From the NCBI GenBank assembly GCA_963575745.1, contig CAUYUJ010014622.1, forward strand, positions 123,245 to 187,244: a stretch of 64,000 nt of DNA, given 5' to 3'. The stretch is from Prorocentrum cordatum (Eukaryota > Sar > Dinophyceae > Prorocentrales > Prorocentraceae). The position numbers were made by a program, and so were the translations under genes. Within the stretch, counting starts at the first letter, position 1; each line of letters starts with the position of its first letter. Positions 30,300-41,580 of the stretch are shown piece after piece. The notes under the pieces are model-generated. The model did not search any database and was not told where the DNA came from. It saw only the letters and a program-made list of their open reading frames with translations.

Positions 30300-30445
30300 A
30301 GGAGAATAAGGAGGAGAGAGGTGGAGGAGGAGGAGGAGGAGGAGGAGGAGGAGGAGGAGGAGGAGGAGGAGGAGGAGGAGGAAGGAGAGGTTAGGAGGAG
30401 GAGGAGGAGGAGGAGGGAGGAGGAGGAGGAGGAAGACGAGGGACA
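30300..30445. repeat. GAG microsatellite
   Basis: GAG/GGA triplets; the poly-Glu frame is an artefact. A solo 75-bp minisatellite core (GAGGTCTCGGGCGAAACGC) lies just upstream at about 30197. Confidence 0.9.
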
Positions 30446-32516
30446 AGGATTTTGGTTCGATTTGAGCGACCATAGCGACCTGGTCAAGCCAGCGCACTAT
30501 CGTTCAGCAAATTCCCACACAGTGGGAAAGGAAACGCCACATTGGGCGACAGCCTGCAGGACAAACGGCTGAACGCCTGGGCCCCCGCCTTGGAGTGCTT
30601 CTCGCCATTAGCAAAGGTGCAGTCCTTGTTCAACGCCTGCACACTCACAGGTGCAATCGTCCTGCATTGAGTGCAACACGTGACACCGCCACTTACAGAC
30701 AGGCGATGCAATCACCCCACTCTGGGGCACACTGGGTGCAGAAGAGGGTCCCCCTGACTCAGATCAGGAGCACCGATGCGCGGCCCAGCGAAGAACCTTC
30801 GCCAGCGGCCCTCGATTGGAAGTCACGCTCACGGGTTATAAAGGCGAAGGACTCCGCCTCGCTTAACTGTTTTGCTCCCACCCGTCTTCAACCTTTGCTG
30901 GCGGGTCGCGAGGCTGGACAGCGCTCGCGGGCGGGGCGGGGCACGACCTGTCCGACGCGCCCTGCTGCCGAGAACGGAGGGGGCCTTAGCATCTGCGTGA
31001 GCTGCTTGGCGGGCGAGGGCTTCCGGCTCTGCACATGCAATGGCAGCCCCTCCCGCAAAGCACCACCTGAGGAATAATTCGTCCCCTGGAGCTGCGTGCG
31101 ATTCCTGGATTGCCCGAGACGCGTGCGATGAAATCCACAACAGTTAAATCCGGCCAGGATCCCAACCGTCAACCGCACTGGAAATCAGGGCCGCGGTGGT
31201 GGTACGAATCGAAGCACGCTACTCATACATAGCTCCTGACCAGACGAAGCTACTCAGTGTACACTGCTGTTCCCCGTCATATGTCTCAACAGCATCAGGA
31301 ACATGTAAATCTCTGCACGAGGACTGCCCTGGGCCACTGTGAGAATGAAATCACACCACACATAGCCGCATCGAGCTGGAGTTTGTCAGGATCGCCCGGA
31401 TCATCACCACTTGGCCCAGGCAGCTTCACCATGGACCACGCGTAGTGCTTTAGCCTTTTCTTCTGTAGTCAAAGAGCCTCCAGACCCATCAAGTCCCCAT
31501 AAGCCTCCATGAACATGTTGCTGGTGCAGAACCGCCCCCCCCCATCGCCAAGCTTGCGAAACAGATGGCAGGAGAGTGCAAACCGCATCCGCCAGATGTG
31601 GGTGGCCTCGGCACCAGAAGGCAGACTGGGGATCGGTGGCATCAGCCCCGGGTGTCAGATGGGATGTGGTCGCATCTGCAGCAGTATTCTGCACTGTGAC
31701 ATGTCGAACGCCTGTGATGCACCTTGTTAGTAAAACCACCCCATCTCGGACACTTGTCATCTCTTGCGTATCCTGAATATTTCACGCGGTCGTCTGGCCA
31801 GCAGCCACCAAACAAATGGTGATTAGCATGGGCGCTTGCTTGTAGTTCAGCTCATTAAGCAGAGCCTTGCGAAATCATCGAGTATTGCGCAGAAGCTTTG
31901 GACCACCCTTTCTGTGACCCAGGACGCCGGACACACGTAACCAAATGAAAGTTTCAGTCCAGGTCTGAGGTTTTCAACTCAGTACCCCCATGGACGATCC
32001 AACAATCAGCACGAGGATCCCAACCAACGTCCAGAAGCGTGACGTACACAGCACATACATGTGTTTCCACCCGGCGCCACCTATCAGAGGCAAGGACGTC
32101 CAGAAAGACGAACAATATTTGTCCCAAACACGACGCACGCCGTCCTGAACACCAAATTCGAGGATCAGCCAAAGATCAGAAATCATACTCAGCTGCTCCT
32201 CTCGTAGTCTATACTGGGTCGTCTGCGTAGTCATGCAGGATACGTCGAGCACTGGTAGCACAAGACCCAGAACTCCAGAATCCAGCGCACGAGGCTGCCT
32301 GAGCTCGAAACTGACGCAGCCGACCAGGCGGGATACACAAGGCGCGATGTCCCCAGGAGATCACCGAAAACATTCCTGACAGTCGGAGATTCTTCGGTCT
32401 CCCACACAAAGACGAGCTGTGTATCTCACGTTCCTCGACCGTCAGAAGGCGCCTCCTCGGCGAAGCTTCAGCATCCACGTGAGGCGCCGCTTACAGTGGC
32501 AGCCAATACAAGGAAC
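30446..32516. other. Unassigned 2-kb stretch
   Basis: Less repetitive and slightly less GC-rich than its surroundings. Short frames exist on both strands but none exceeds ~160 codons or shows a recognisable domain. A minus-strand phrase YADD at about 32232-32243 could be a relic of a reverse transcriptase catalytic box linked to the fragment at 32884-33262, but the spacing is too long to be sure. Confidence 0.4.
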
Positions 32517-32665
32517 ACCCTGCTTGCCTCCAGGGTGCCCTGGGTTTCCTGGGTGTCGATGCTTTTGCTATGGAGAACGTGGCGTGCCCACGCCAAGAAT
32601 CAGTGGACGTCCTGGAGTCTTTCGGTTGGGTTCCTTGTGGAAGGTCTCTTGTGGTCGGGCCCCCA
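32517..32665 (+). repeat. Dispersed ~150-bp repeat S, copy 2
   Basis: Begins CCCTGCTTGCCTCCAGGGTG, contains GGACGTCCTGGAGTC, and ends near CTTGTGGAAGGTCTCTTGTG. It matches 37263, 61887 and the reverse of 23878-24040. Confidence 0.75.
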
Positions 32666-32883
32666 CCGTACATCACGTCGCCATTGCCCCCAGGTCCTGG
32701 GCAGCTCACGCAGGGGGGGAGCGAGGCGCCCAGAGAGCGCAACTCAGCGGCGAGCGAGCGTTCCACGTCCGCAGGCGGGGCCGCGCGCACAACTTCGGTA
32801 AGATCGCACCGTCTCCGAACGCACGTGCTGCACGGGAAAGACACCTCCGGGAGGCTACGGCGCCTTGCAAGAGCTGAGTGGCA

Positions 32884-33262
32884 TCATCCCCGCGAGATCG
32901 ACGGGGCACCCTGGCTGTCGGGGATCGCATGCACGGCTGGATCGGCAACCGCCAGAGATATCCTGTGGTGGGCCGGTTCCCGGACATCGTTCAAGGAAGC
33001 ATTTGATCCAAGGCATGTTTTGGCTACGCCCCGCCGGAATAGACTCGCTCGCCAACGGTTATGACTTCGGATTACATAGCCGAGAACCCTCGGAGCCGCG
33101 TGGAAGATCAGTTCTGAGTGCAAAAGGTACACTGGGCAGTTTTTGCGAATGGCCAGGTGCATAAGGTTGGCGGGTGATACAGAGTTGAAGAACGTTTCAA
33201 AGTCCCAGTTGGCCGGCACCGCAGACATCCCCGACGACGCCGCCAAATCATGACAAATTGTC
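32884..33262 (-). pseudogene. LINE-like reverse transcriptase fragment
   Basis: The minus-strand frame contains WDFETFFNSVSPANLMHLA, which resembles the motif A region (D-x-x-x-F-F-x-S/D-V) of non-LTR reverse transcriptases. It is followed by IRKNCPVYLL and a segment with a G-V-A-x-x-C pattern. The usual first Asp context (L-D-I-x-K-F-F) is degenerate. The frame is open for ~120 codons and is flanked by stops. No endonuclease or confident YxDD box is attached. Assignment is by pattern memory only; it could be a chance frame. Confidence 0.4.
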
Positions 33263-35215
33263 CGATACGATGCAGGGCCGCTTTTGATGCAGAGGGTTTT
33301 CGAATCGAAGAGTCCAAGAGGGATGAGTGTTCAGCAGTCCAAGAGTCGATGTCAAAAACCACGAGCTTGATAATCCACGCAGTAAATCTTCGGACAGTTC
33401 AATGTTGCACGGTCCTCAGACACCGAGTTAGATGGCATAGACAGCAGACACAGGAAGCAGTGCGGCGGGAAGGTCACTTGTTTCTACTTGATGGAACACA
33501 TCTGAGGTATGGTCAATAGCTTGGACAGGCAGCGACAGCAAGCCTCTCTGTGATCATGCATCGACTCTAACTGCAGTGCGAGAGGATAAACACGTACAAT
33601 TTCTGGACAGATCACGCTTATCCAATGTTTCGGTTTCAGCGAGAGGCGTCTGGTCTGCGCCAGAGATCATATTTCGCTTTGTCCAATATTCCAAGTCGTC
33701 CTCGTAGCCCCGCTCGGAGTCACCGAGAGCCCCACAAATATTCACGGTGCGCCATCATGGATATTGGGTTACTAATTGCTCCATTGGCTCCGGCGAAGTA
33801 TCCAACATAGATTTGATGTTCAGACTTGAGTTAGGCATGGACCTGCTTTGGATGAGATCGATGCCAATCCTTAATGCATTGCTTGAGTTTGTAGTGGGCC
33901 TGGGTCCGCGCCTTGCCACAAACTCCCCAGCACGATCAATTATGAGTTTTGCATCTTCGAGCGAGTATGGGTTGTCATCCAAGAGGTTGCTGCAGACGGG
34001 GCTTGCCGAGTGCCCGTCATGGGCTCGAGGTTCGCAGAAACGCCATTAGCAAACGTCGCAAACAGATCACGGTGCCTGCAAGCGGCTGCATAGTGAGAAT
34101 GATTCAGCAACTTCCACAAGTCGTGCAGCCTGCTGAAAACCGTGGACCAGAAGGCGAGGGTAGGCGAGCGGAAAATTTGGGTTGCCACTCTTCCTGGTGG
34201 CACTCGTGCATCCCGCCGACGCAGGAAAATTGCCGCGACCGAAATATTGGTAAGGGGAGTCGATGGGAGCACAAGTTATGAATATCAGCATAAGCTCGAC
34301 AGCTAGAAGCCAGACGAGAACATCCACGCCAAGAACCCAAGACAAATGCTCGGTAGTGTGATCTGGTAGCGCACTCCAGAGGTCCTTAGAAACCCCCTTG
34401 AAGTTGGTTATGGTATTTCGTTGCTTCTGAAGCCATAGGATTACCAACATGTGTCCAGGTCCAGCGCTTCAGAGTAAGCTCAGGCCCCCAGAGATCAGAC
34501 ACAGATAAACCAGGACACGGAACACCAAGGAAACGACACCCCTTCTTGTTTGTGTCCGGATTAAGGGGATCTTGCAGACTATTAGGAATTATGTTCGGGT
34601 TGATTCTGGAAATGCTGCAGTGCAGTATGTTGTCCGTGCCGACGTCTGAAAAAATTGGTTTCGAGGGATGTTGGGTGTCCTGGTCTAGCGTGTCTGGGTT
34701 TACGGGGCCCCGATAAGCCTGGGGCTTCATTCGTTGGCGCACCGGTTGGGAGAACGCATCAATGCCGATGAACTCATCGGGGATAGATTGCGCCTCGAAG
34801 GGCCTTGTAAGGTCTGCCGACACCTCGAGGTTGTCATACACACGGCCAGCACTCATCACGTAGTAGTCAACCATGGCCTCGCCACCCGGGCACTTGAGCT
34901 GAATGTTCGAAAGGGGCAATCATGCGCGCATGCAAGATCTCGAACATGCCTGCCTCTGCCAGGAGGTCAGGGGACATATTGAAACCACCGATCAGCATCT
35001 GCGGGATGAACATCGCTTTAAGAACTCCGCGATGCCCCGAAGACGTGTGACAGTGTACCCAGAGACATCCAAGGATTCAACCAAGTACACCACCCCCACA
35101 GCGATGGTACAACAGTTCAACCCCATCTCGAGGAGCACCAGCACCCTCCAGAGCCCAACTCCCATGCCGACATCTTCACGGCGACGCTGGCAGTGGGTGC
35201 GAGCGTGGTTCCGTT
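33263..35215. other. Unassigned; possible body of the degraded minus-strand element
   Basis: Minus-strand frames of 75-177 codons occur (for example 34386-34919), but no domain was recognised. Base composition matches the LINE-like fragment next to it, so part may belong to that element. Confidence 0.35.
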
Positions 35216-35411
35216 GATCGGGTGAGATGCTGGCAAAGCGCTCGAGGGCCAGCACTGGCTGCCACCGTTGGCGTGAAGGTGGAGCTCCCCGTGCGCAGAG
35301 TCCACGGCCCCACAGCGCCACCGCTGGTGGGCTGCGGCGGGAGCCAGCGCCAGCCGGGCCCGCGATAGGAGGGAAGAGGAGAAGGAGAAGGTGGGAAAGG
35401 TGGCCTCACTA

Positions 35412-35537
35412 GGGGGCCACATGCGAACCCTACCCCTACCCCCCACGATTTCTGAGGGGGAGGGTGGGGTTCACTTCGCTCGGAAAATCGTCCCTCAGAA
35501 ATCGTGGGGGTAGGGGTAGGGTTCGCATGTGGCCCCC
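35412..35537. other. Long inverted repeat with telomere-like words
   Basis: Two ~46-bp arms (35412-35458 and 35492-35537) are nearly perfect reverse complements around a ~33-bp loop. The arms contain CCCTACCCCTACCCC and GGGGTAGGGGTAGGG, plus CACGATTTCTGAGGG and its inverse. Confidence 0.9.
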
Positions 35538-35729
35538 TCCTCACGCCGCCGGTGACGCTTCTACTGCCCCAAGCGGCTCGCACGGGAAGGAGCTTGCGGC
35601 CAGCGCGGGCACAGGGCGCTCCATGCAGCAACAGATGCCGATTGCCAGGCGAACCCCAAGCAGTTCTATCATGGCACCAAGCAGCTCGTTACCAACTCGT
35701 ACAGGCTCCATCTATCGTGGTGTAGCCTC

Positions 35730-36023
35730 AAGTCGGGCCTGTCCCTCTACAGGAGGGGTATTCCAAAATAGTTCGAACATAGTCTGGGGACGATGTTTGG
35801 ACTACTGTTGCCCATTCGGGGGGCATTTTTTTGCAAGTAGTTTTAACCTGGCATCGCTCGGACGTGTGCATTTTTTTCTCGGCGAGGACCTTCGAGGAGC
35901 ATCCTCGACCATCTGGCGACAAAACCACGCACGACACCGAAAAAAGCACAGGAAATGGACGTCCGAGCGATGGCCAGCTAATGTTTCGCCCAAAATCCCC
36001 TTGCAGGGGGACAGACCCGACTT
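35730..36023. mobile_element. MITE-like element M2, copy 2, containing element M1
   Basis: Ends AAGTCGGGCCTGTCCCTCTA and, inverted, AAGTCGGGTCTGTCCCCCTG. It is about 150 bp longer than the other M2 copies, mostly because M1 (35849-35976) sits inside it. A further GGGGAGACAGACCCGACT end is at 36154-36171, suggesting an additional partial M2. Confidence 0.8.
35849..35976. mobile_element. MITE-like element M1, copy 3 (nested in M2)
   Basis: 128 bp, TGGCATCGCTCGGACGT to GCGATGGCCA, inserted in M2. M1 was therefore active after this M2 copy inserted. Confidence 0.85.
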
Positions 36024-36307
36024 GAGTGCGGGCTGGAAAACTATTATTTTATCTTTCTCCTCCAGTCAGACAATTATGCAGAAATCGCAGAAAACTATTT
36101 TTTTAATCGTTCTCTCCAATTTTTTGTTATTAATCGTCATCCCGCATTAGGGGAGACAGACCCGACTCTGAGTGTAGCCGCAGGCTTCCCCCGACGGCTC
36201 GTCGTGTGACCTGCGCGGCGGAGGCCCTCCGGGCTCCGCCCACATCGCACGGCAGGCCACGCCGCGCACGCCGGCCCTCCTCCCGATCGTGCCACGCGCG
36301 AGGCACT

Positions 36308-36435
36308 TGGCATCGCTTGGACGTGTGCGTTTTTCCTTCGGCGAGGACCATCGAGGAGCATCCTCGATCATCTGGCGAAAAAGCCACGCACGAAACCGAG
36401 AAAAGCACAGGGAATGGACGTCCGAGCGATGGCCA
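36308..36435. mobile_element. MITE-like element M1, copy 4
   Basis: 128 bp with the family ends (one substitution, CGCTTGGACGT, in the left end) and the internal TCGAGGAGCATCCTCGA hairpin. Confidence 0.85.
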
Positions 36436-37262
36436 GGGCACGTCTGTGGTCCTCTGGTGTGTCGAGTGCGTTGCGACGCATCTGTCGGCCCAGTATGGGG
36501 CCAAAGGCGATGTCAGTGCACAGGAGGACCATGGAGAAGAAGATGGTGCGTGTGAAGTGCCCGAACTCTGGAGTAACCCCACAAAAGGTACGACATCAAA
36601 CTCCAGCATCACGACCACCCTGCGGAGGACCATGACAAGACGCGGCAGTGACAGAACAGATTCGGATTCGGAGGGGGCTCACGGTTCCTCAGGCTTCCTT
36701 GTGGTTGCTCCTCCAGCGCTCCTCGTGCACCCGGGCGCTCTCGGGGCCAGGGCCTCGTTCGTCATTCGGCGCTCGTTCCCGAGACATCCGATGCCTCCTC
36801 CTTCTCCTCCTCCTCCTCCTCCTCCTCCTCCTCCTCCTTCTCCTCCTCCTCCTCCCTCTCCTCCTCCGGGGTCCATGAATCCCGACCCTTTCCCCAGGAC
36901 TGGCCTTTCATCCTGAGCAGTCTTCTGACGGTCCCTGGGACCGGCGAGGGCCTCCGCAGGTGGCAGAGACCAGCGTAAAGCCTCCGTCATGATCTTCTGC
37001 GGACAAGGTTCAGGCGATCGCAAACATGGATCAAGAGGGCGTGGATTAGCGACGGGTCCCGCTTCCATGGGAAATCGTGGATTTCCGCCGCCGAATGAGG
37101 CACCAGCCGCATTGTGGGGAGGGCACCTCCCCCGATCCATGTCTGCGCGCCCCCGAAACGTCTGGGGCTTTACCCCACTTTCGCCTGCAACACCTGCATA
37201 CCGCAGACCAGCTCGTCCTGCACCCGCCCTGAAGGTGTAAGGTGGAGACCCATACCAAGAAA
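36436..37262. other. Unassigned, with a CTC microsatellite at 36795-36870
   Basis: Short frames only. The CTC run gives the poly-Leu/Pro/Ser frames. No gene is supported. Confidence 0.45.
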
Positions 37263-37400
37263 CGCCCTGCTTGCCTCCAGGGCGCCCTGGTTTTTTTCGG
37301 TTTCGATGATCTTGCTATGGGAAGCGCGACGTTCTCACACCCAGAATCAACGGACGTCCTGGGTTAGGTTTCTTGTGGAAGGTTTCTTGTGGTCGAGCTT
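37263..37400 (+). repeat. Dispersed repeat S, copy 3
   Basis: CCCTGCTTGCCTCCAGGGCG ... GCGCGACGTTC ... GGACGTCCTGGG ... TTCTTGTGGAAGGTTTCTTG. Confidence 0.75.
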
Positions 37401-37719
37401 CCACTATACCTGATCCGCCTCGAAGTTCTGTGCTGAACGCACGCCCGGACGGGTCCGGGGTCGACTCTTGATCCTTGGGCCAAGGGCCTTGCCGCGTTGT
37501 GGAACCATTGCCCCAGGGAAGGGGGAAGGGTTCGGGATCTCTAGCAGCCCACGTTGTGAGATCACCCATGCATCATGGGCGTACCCAGCCTATCTTCGGC
37601 GGCGAGCGAGGGGGCGGGATTCTTGCCCCTGGCACCCCGAATGGAAAAGAAGTGGCAGCGACTCTGAGATGCTGGAGGCGCCTTGGCCCCGGGAGGCGCG
37701 GGAGGCGCCGTGGCCTCGA

Positions 37720-38120
37720 CCCCAGGAGGAGGAGGAGGCGGAGGAGGCGGAGGAGGCGGAGGAGGAGGAGGAGGAGGAGGAGGCGGAGGCGGAGGCGGAG
37801 GGAGGAGGAGCAGGAGGAGGAGGAGGAGGAGGAGGAGGCTGAGGCGGAGGCGGAGGCGGAGGAGGAGGAGGAGGAGGAGGAGGAGGAGGAGGAGGCGGAG
37901 GAGGAGGCGGAGGCGGAGGAGGAGGAGGAGCTCAGAAAGCTCGGGGGACCGCCTCCAGAGCAGCGTCCCGTGGCGCGCACGGGGCCGCCACAGAGGCCGC
38001 GGCGGCAGCTTCGGAGCCGCGGCGCGCCCTGGAGCGCGAGGTCGGCGGCCTGGCCCGGCGCGCGATGGCCCGAGAGGAGGGCCTGCTGAGCACCACGGTC
38101 GAGACCATCTGGCAGGCCGC
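37720..38120 (+). repeat. GAG/GGC array followed by an exon-like segment
   Basis: Triplets fill 37725-37930. The next ~190 bases stay open in a frame reading ALEREVGGLARRAMAREEG and ending near VETIWQ. It is acidic/basic and helix-like, unlike the arrays. It could be an exon of a gene whose introns contain the arrays, or a chance frame. No partner exon is identified and a 13-G run follows at 38130. Confidence 0.35.
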
Positions 38121-38270
38121 GGCCGGGCCCGGGGGGGGGGGGGGGGCAGGTCTCCCAGACCCCCACGCGTGGTGAAACAGTCGCGACGGGAGGTCTTTGT
38201 CGCCAGGTTCGGCGTCAAGAAACGGTTCGGGATGAAGAACTGGTCCTGGGGAATGGGTCGAGACCTCTGG

Positions 38271-38560
38271 GGGTCGACGCTATGGAAAAAATCTTGACGT
38301 CGGGGGTCTGGTCTTATCGCGGGCGTGACCGGGGGGGCGGTGGGGGAGGGGAGGATGGAGCCGGTCACGTCACGATTCGTGCCCGCGCCGCCTGGGAATG
38401 GGAGTGGCGACGAGCGCTCGTGACGTGGGTCGACGCTATGGAAAAAATCTTGACGTCGGGGGTCTGGTCTTATCGCGGGCGTGACCGGGGGGGCGGTGGG
38501 GGAGGGGAGGATGGAGCCGGTCACGTCACGATTCGTGCCCGCGCCGCCTGGGAATGCCCA
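38271..38560. repeat. 156-bp tandem duplication
   Basis: GGGTCGACGCTATGG starts at 38271 and 38427; about 130 bases after each are identical (TCTTGACGTCGGGGGTCTGG, CACGATTCGTGCCCGCG). A third, inverted trace of TCACGATTCGCG-type sequence is at 38585-38605. Confidence 0.9.
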
Positions 38561-38609
38561 GGAGTGGCTCATTCTCAGACGGCGCCAGCGCGAATCGTGA
38601 CGTGACCAT

Positions 38610-39095
38610 GGGGGGGGGCAGAGGAGGAGGGAGGAGGGAGGAAGGAGGAGGGAGTAGGGAGGAGGGATGAGTGAGGAAGGAGTAGAGAGGAGGATGGCGG
38701 AGGAAGAGGGATAAGGAGGAGGGAGACGGAGGAGGGAGGAGGGAGGAGGGACCTGGCCCGTGTGCACGTGAGCAGTTGCCCTTCGCCGGAGGGGCCTCTG
38801 GTGTCCTCGGCCCTTCGCCCGAGCGTCGCGAAGTTGATAGGACCCGCACCGTGCCGAGTCGATCAGCGAATTGGGTAGCGTCGCGGCCACGTCGGGGGCC
38901 CATCGCCGACCTATATCGGCGATGTATCGCCGATCCCAGGTCGATGTTTTCCCCCATACGCCTATGCACAAGGTCGATGTTATCCCCCTCCTCCTCGTCC
39001 TCCTCCTCCTCCTCCTCCTCCTCCTCCTCCTCTTCCTCCTCCTCCTCCTCCTCCTCCTCCTCCTCCTCCTCCTCCTCCTCCTCCTCTCCTGCTCC
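38610..39095. repeat. GGGAGGA purine run and CTC pyrimidine run around a ~230-bp spacer
   Basis: The purine-rich array is 38610-38755 and the CTC array 38988-39090. The spacer contains TATCGGCGATGTATCGCCGAT, a palindromic block near 38912-38932. Confidence 0.75.
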
Positions 39096-39194
39096 CTGTC
39101 GTTGTCCCTCATGTTTTTGTTTTCGATCGTTGAGCGGGCGCAGGAGGCCGCAGTTTTTGCAGGCCTGCGCCCGCCAGGGGCCGGTCACGGGGAC

Positions 39195-40890
39195 CCGTCG
39201 TCACCAGAGGGCGTCTTGCTCGAGGCGGTCTTGGGCAGCGCGCCCGCTCCGCCCCGACCGCTTTATTTCGGCGCGGCTCCGGCCCCGCCAGCCAGCGCGC
39301 CCGCTCCGCCCCGACCGCTTTATTGTTTCGGCACGGCGCTGGCCCCGCTGGCCAGCGCGCCCCCTCCAGCGCGCCCCCTCCGCCCCGACCGCTTTGCTTC
39401 GGCGCGGCACCGGCCCCCCCGCACCCCCCGCGCAGCCAGCCCCTCTGCCTCGATCCCAGCGCGCCCTCTCCGCCCCGACCGTTTCATTTCAGCACGGCAC
39501 TGGTCCCACCAGCCAGCGCGCCCCCTCCGCCCCGACCACTTTATTTCAGCACGGCACCGCCCCGTCTCCCCCCGCCAGCCAACGCGCCCCCTCCGCCCCG
39601 ACCGCTGTTTTTCAGCACGGCACCGGCCCCGCCAGCCAACGCGCCCCCTCCGCCCCGACCGCTTTTTTTCAGCACGGCGCCGGCCCCCACCAGCCAGCGC
39701 GCCCCCTCCGCTCCGACCGATTCATTTCGGCACGGCGCCGCTTTCTCTCCCCGCACCAGCCAGCGCGCCCCCTCCGCCCCGATTTCTTTATCCACCAGCC
39801 AGCGCTCCGCCTCCGCCCCGACCGTTTCATTTCGGCGAGGCATTGGTCCCGCCAGCCAGCGCGCCCCCTCCACCCCGACCGTTTATTTCGGCACGGCACC
39901 GCCCCCCTCCCCTCCCCCGCCATCCAGCGCGCCCCCTCAGCCCTGACTTCTTTATCCACCAGCCAAGGCGCCCGCTCCGCCCCGACCGCTTTATGTCAGC
40001 ACGGCACCGGTCCTACCAGCCAGCGCGCCCCTTCCGCCCCGACCGCTTTATTTCGGCACAGCGCCGCCCCGTCTCCCCAACCAGCCAGCGCGCCCCCTCC
40101 GCCCCGACCATTTTATTTCGGCACGGCACCGCCCTCCCCCCCGCACCCCCGCGCAGCTGGCCGTTCCGCCTCGACCCCGGCGCAGGCCCTCCGCCCCGAA
40201 CGCCCTCCCCCCCCCCCCCCCCCGGCACCCCCCCCGCGCAGCCAGCCCTTCCGCCTCGACCCTTTTTCTTTCGGCACGGCACCGGTCCCCCCCCCCTCCC
40301 CAGCCAGCGCGTCTCTCCGCCCCAATCCCTTTCATTCGGCACGGCGCTGTCCCCAGCCAGCGCGCCCTCCTCTCCACCCCGACTTCTTCATCCACCAGCC
40401 AGCGCGCCCGCTCCGCCCCGACCGCATTATTCTGGCACTGCACCGGGCCGACCGACCAGCGCACAGGGTGTCTGGAGCTCCGCATCCCCCCATCCCGCAC
40501 TCCACCTCCGCATCGCCCCGACCGTCAGCCAGCGCGCCCCCTCCGCCCCGACCTTGTTATTTCGGCACGGCCCCCCCCCCTTCCCGCACGCCCCCCGCCG
40601 CATCAACCCACCCACCAGCCAGCGCGCCCCCTCCGCCCCGACCCATTTATTTCGGCACGACACCGCCCCCCCAATCCCGCCCGCATCTTTCGCACTCTCC
40701 CACCCACCAGCCAGCGCGTGCCCCCCTTACAAAAGACCGTCCGCATCCTCCCACCGACCAGCCAGCGCGCCCCCTCCGGCCCGCGCCCCCTCCGCATCCC
40801 CTTTCTTTCGGCACAGCTCCGCCCCCCCATCCCCGATGCTCCCTTCCACCACCTCATCCACCAGCCGGCGCGCTCCATCCGCCCCCTCCC
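39195..40890. repeat. ~50-65-bp GCCAGCGCGCCCCCTCCGCC minisatellite, 25-30 copies
   Basis: CCAGCGCGCCC...CCGCCCCGACC...TTTCGGCACGGC recurs through 1.7 kb. Unit lengths vary and are often not multiples of three. Two overlapping frames of over 700 codons (38776-40926 and 38871-41117) and several minus frames are open throughout because the unit lacks stops. This is best explained as a non-coding minisatellite. Confidence 0.85.
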
Positions 40891-41375
40891 CATTCCTTGC
40901 TGTGCGAGAGGCCATGGCACGCGTGAGACCTGTCTTCAGCATGTCAGCGCAGGGGCCAGCAGGGCGGGCATCCTCAAGGCGGCAGCGCAAGGCGGCCGAC
41001 CACGGTCCTCAGCGTCGCGTTTGCTCGCGTGCCCCGCCCGTGCGGAGGGCGCGCGCGGGACCCCGTTGTTGTTCACCTACGGTTTTGCCTTCCTTCGCTC
41101 TGCTCCAGAGAACTTGAAGATGCATGCCTGGCACACTGATGGGGGCTTGGACAGCGGTTCACCGCATTTCCCTTTGAGACTGAACTTGCAGCATCGACGC
41201 TGCCTCCCTCGAGGCCTCTGCCACACGTTTCTGCATCGTTCCGCTTGCGATGTGTCTCCAGACGTTCTCGCGTCCCCGACACCTCCTATGATCCGCGCTT
41301 GTAGCTCTGGATGTTCCCTTGAAGGCCCCCTGAGGGTTGGGGCCCCGTTCAAGCAGGATCGCACTGGACATATAT
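40891..41375. other. No gene seen
   Basis: Unique-looking sequence after the minisatellite with no supported coding frame. Confidence 0.4.
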
Positions 41376-41580
41376 CTGCATCTATACACACACACATATA
41401 TATATATATATATACATGTGTATACATACATAAAACATGTATGCATGTTTGATACACCTATGCATGGAGCATCCGTGAATATAGATGGATGTGTCTATAT
41501 ATATAGACACGTAACTATGGATATGCATATATGGACACACCTGTATACGTACACCCTAAATACGTATACACGCAGCGCCA
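41376..41580. other. AT-rich island with palindromes
   Basis: About 200 bases of TATA/CATA/TACGTA words in otherwise GC-rich DNA. It includes the perfect 20-bp palindrome GTGTCTATATATATAGACAC at 41491-41510 and a TA run at 41397-41415. Confidence 0.85.

Noticed and set aside
38776-41117. Two proline-rich ORFs of 716 and 748 codons
   Set aside because: Both are readings of the same minisatellite in different frames. Unit lengths are not kept to multiples of three, and the minus strand is open too.
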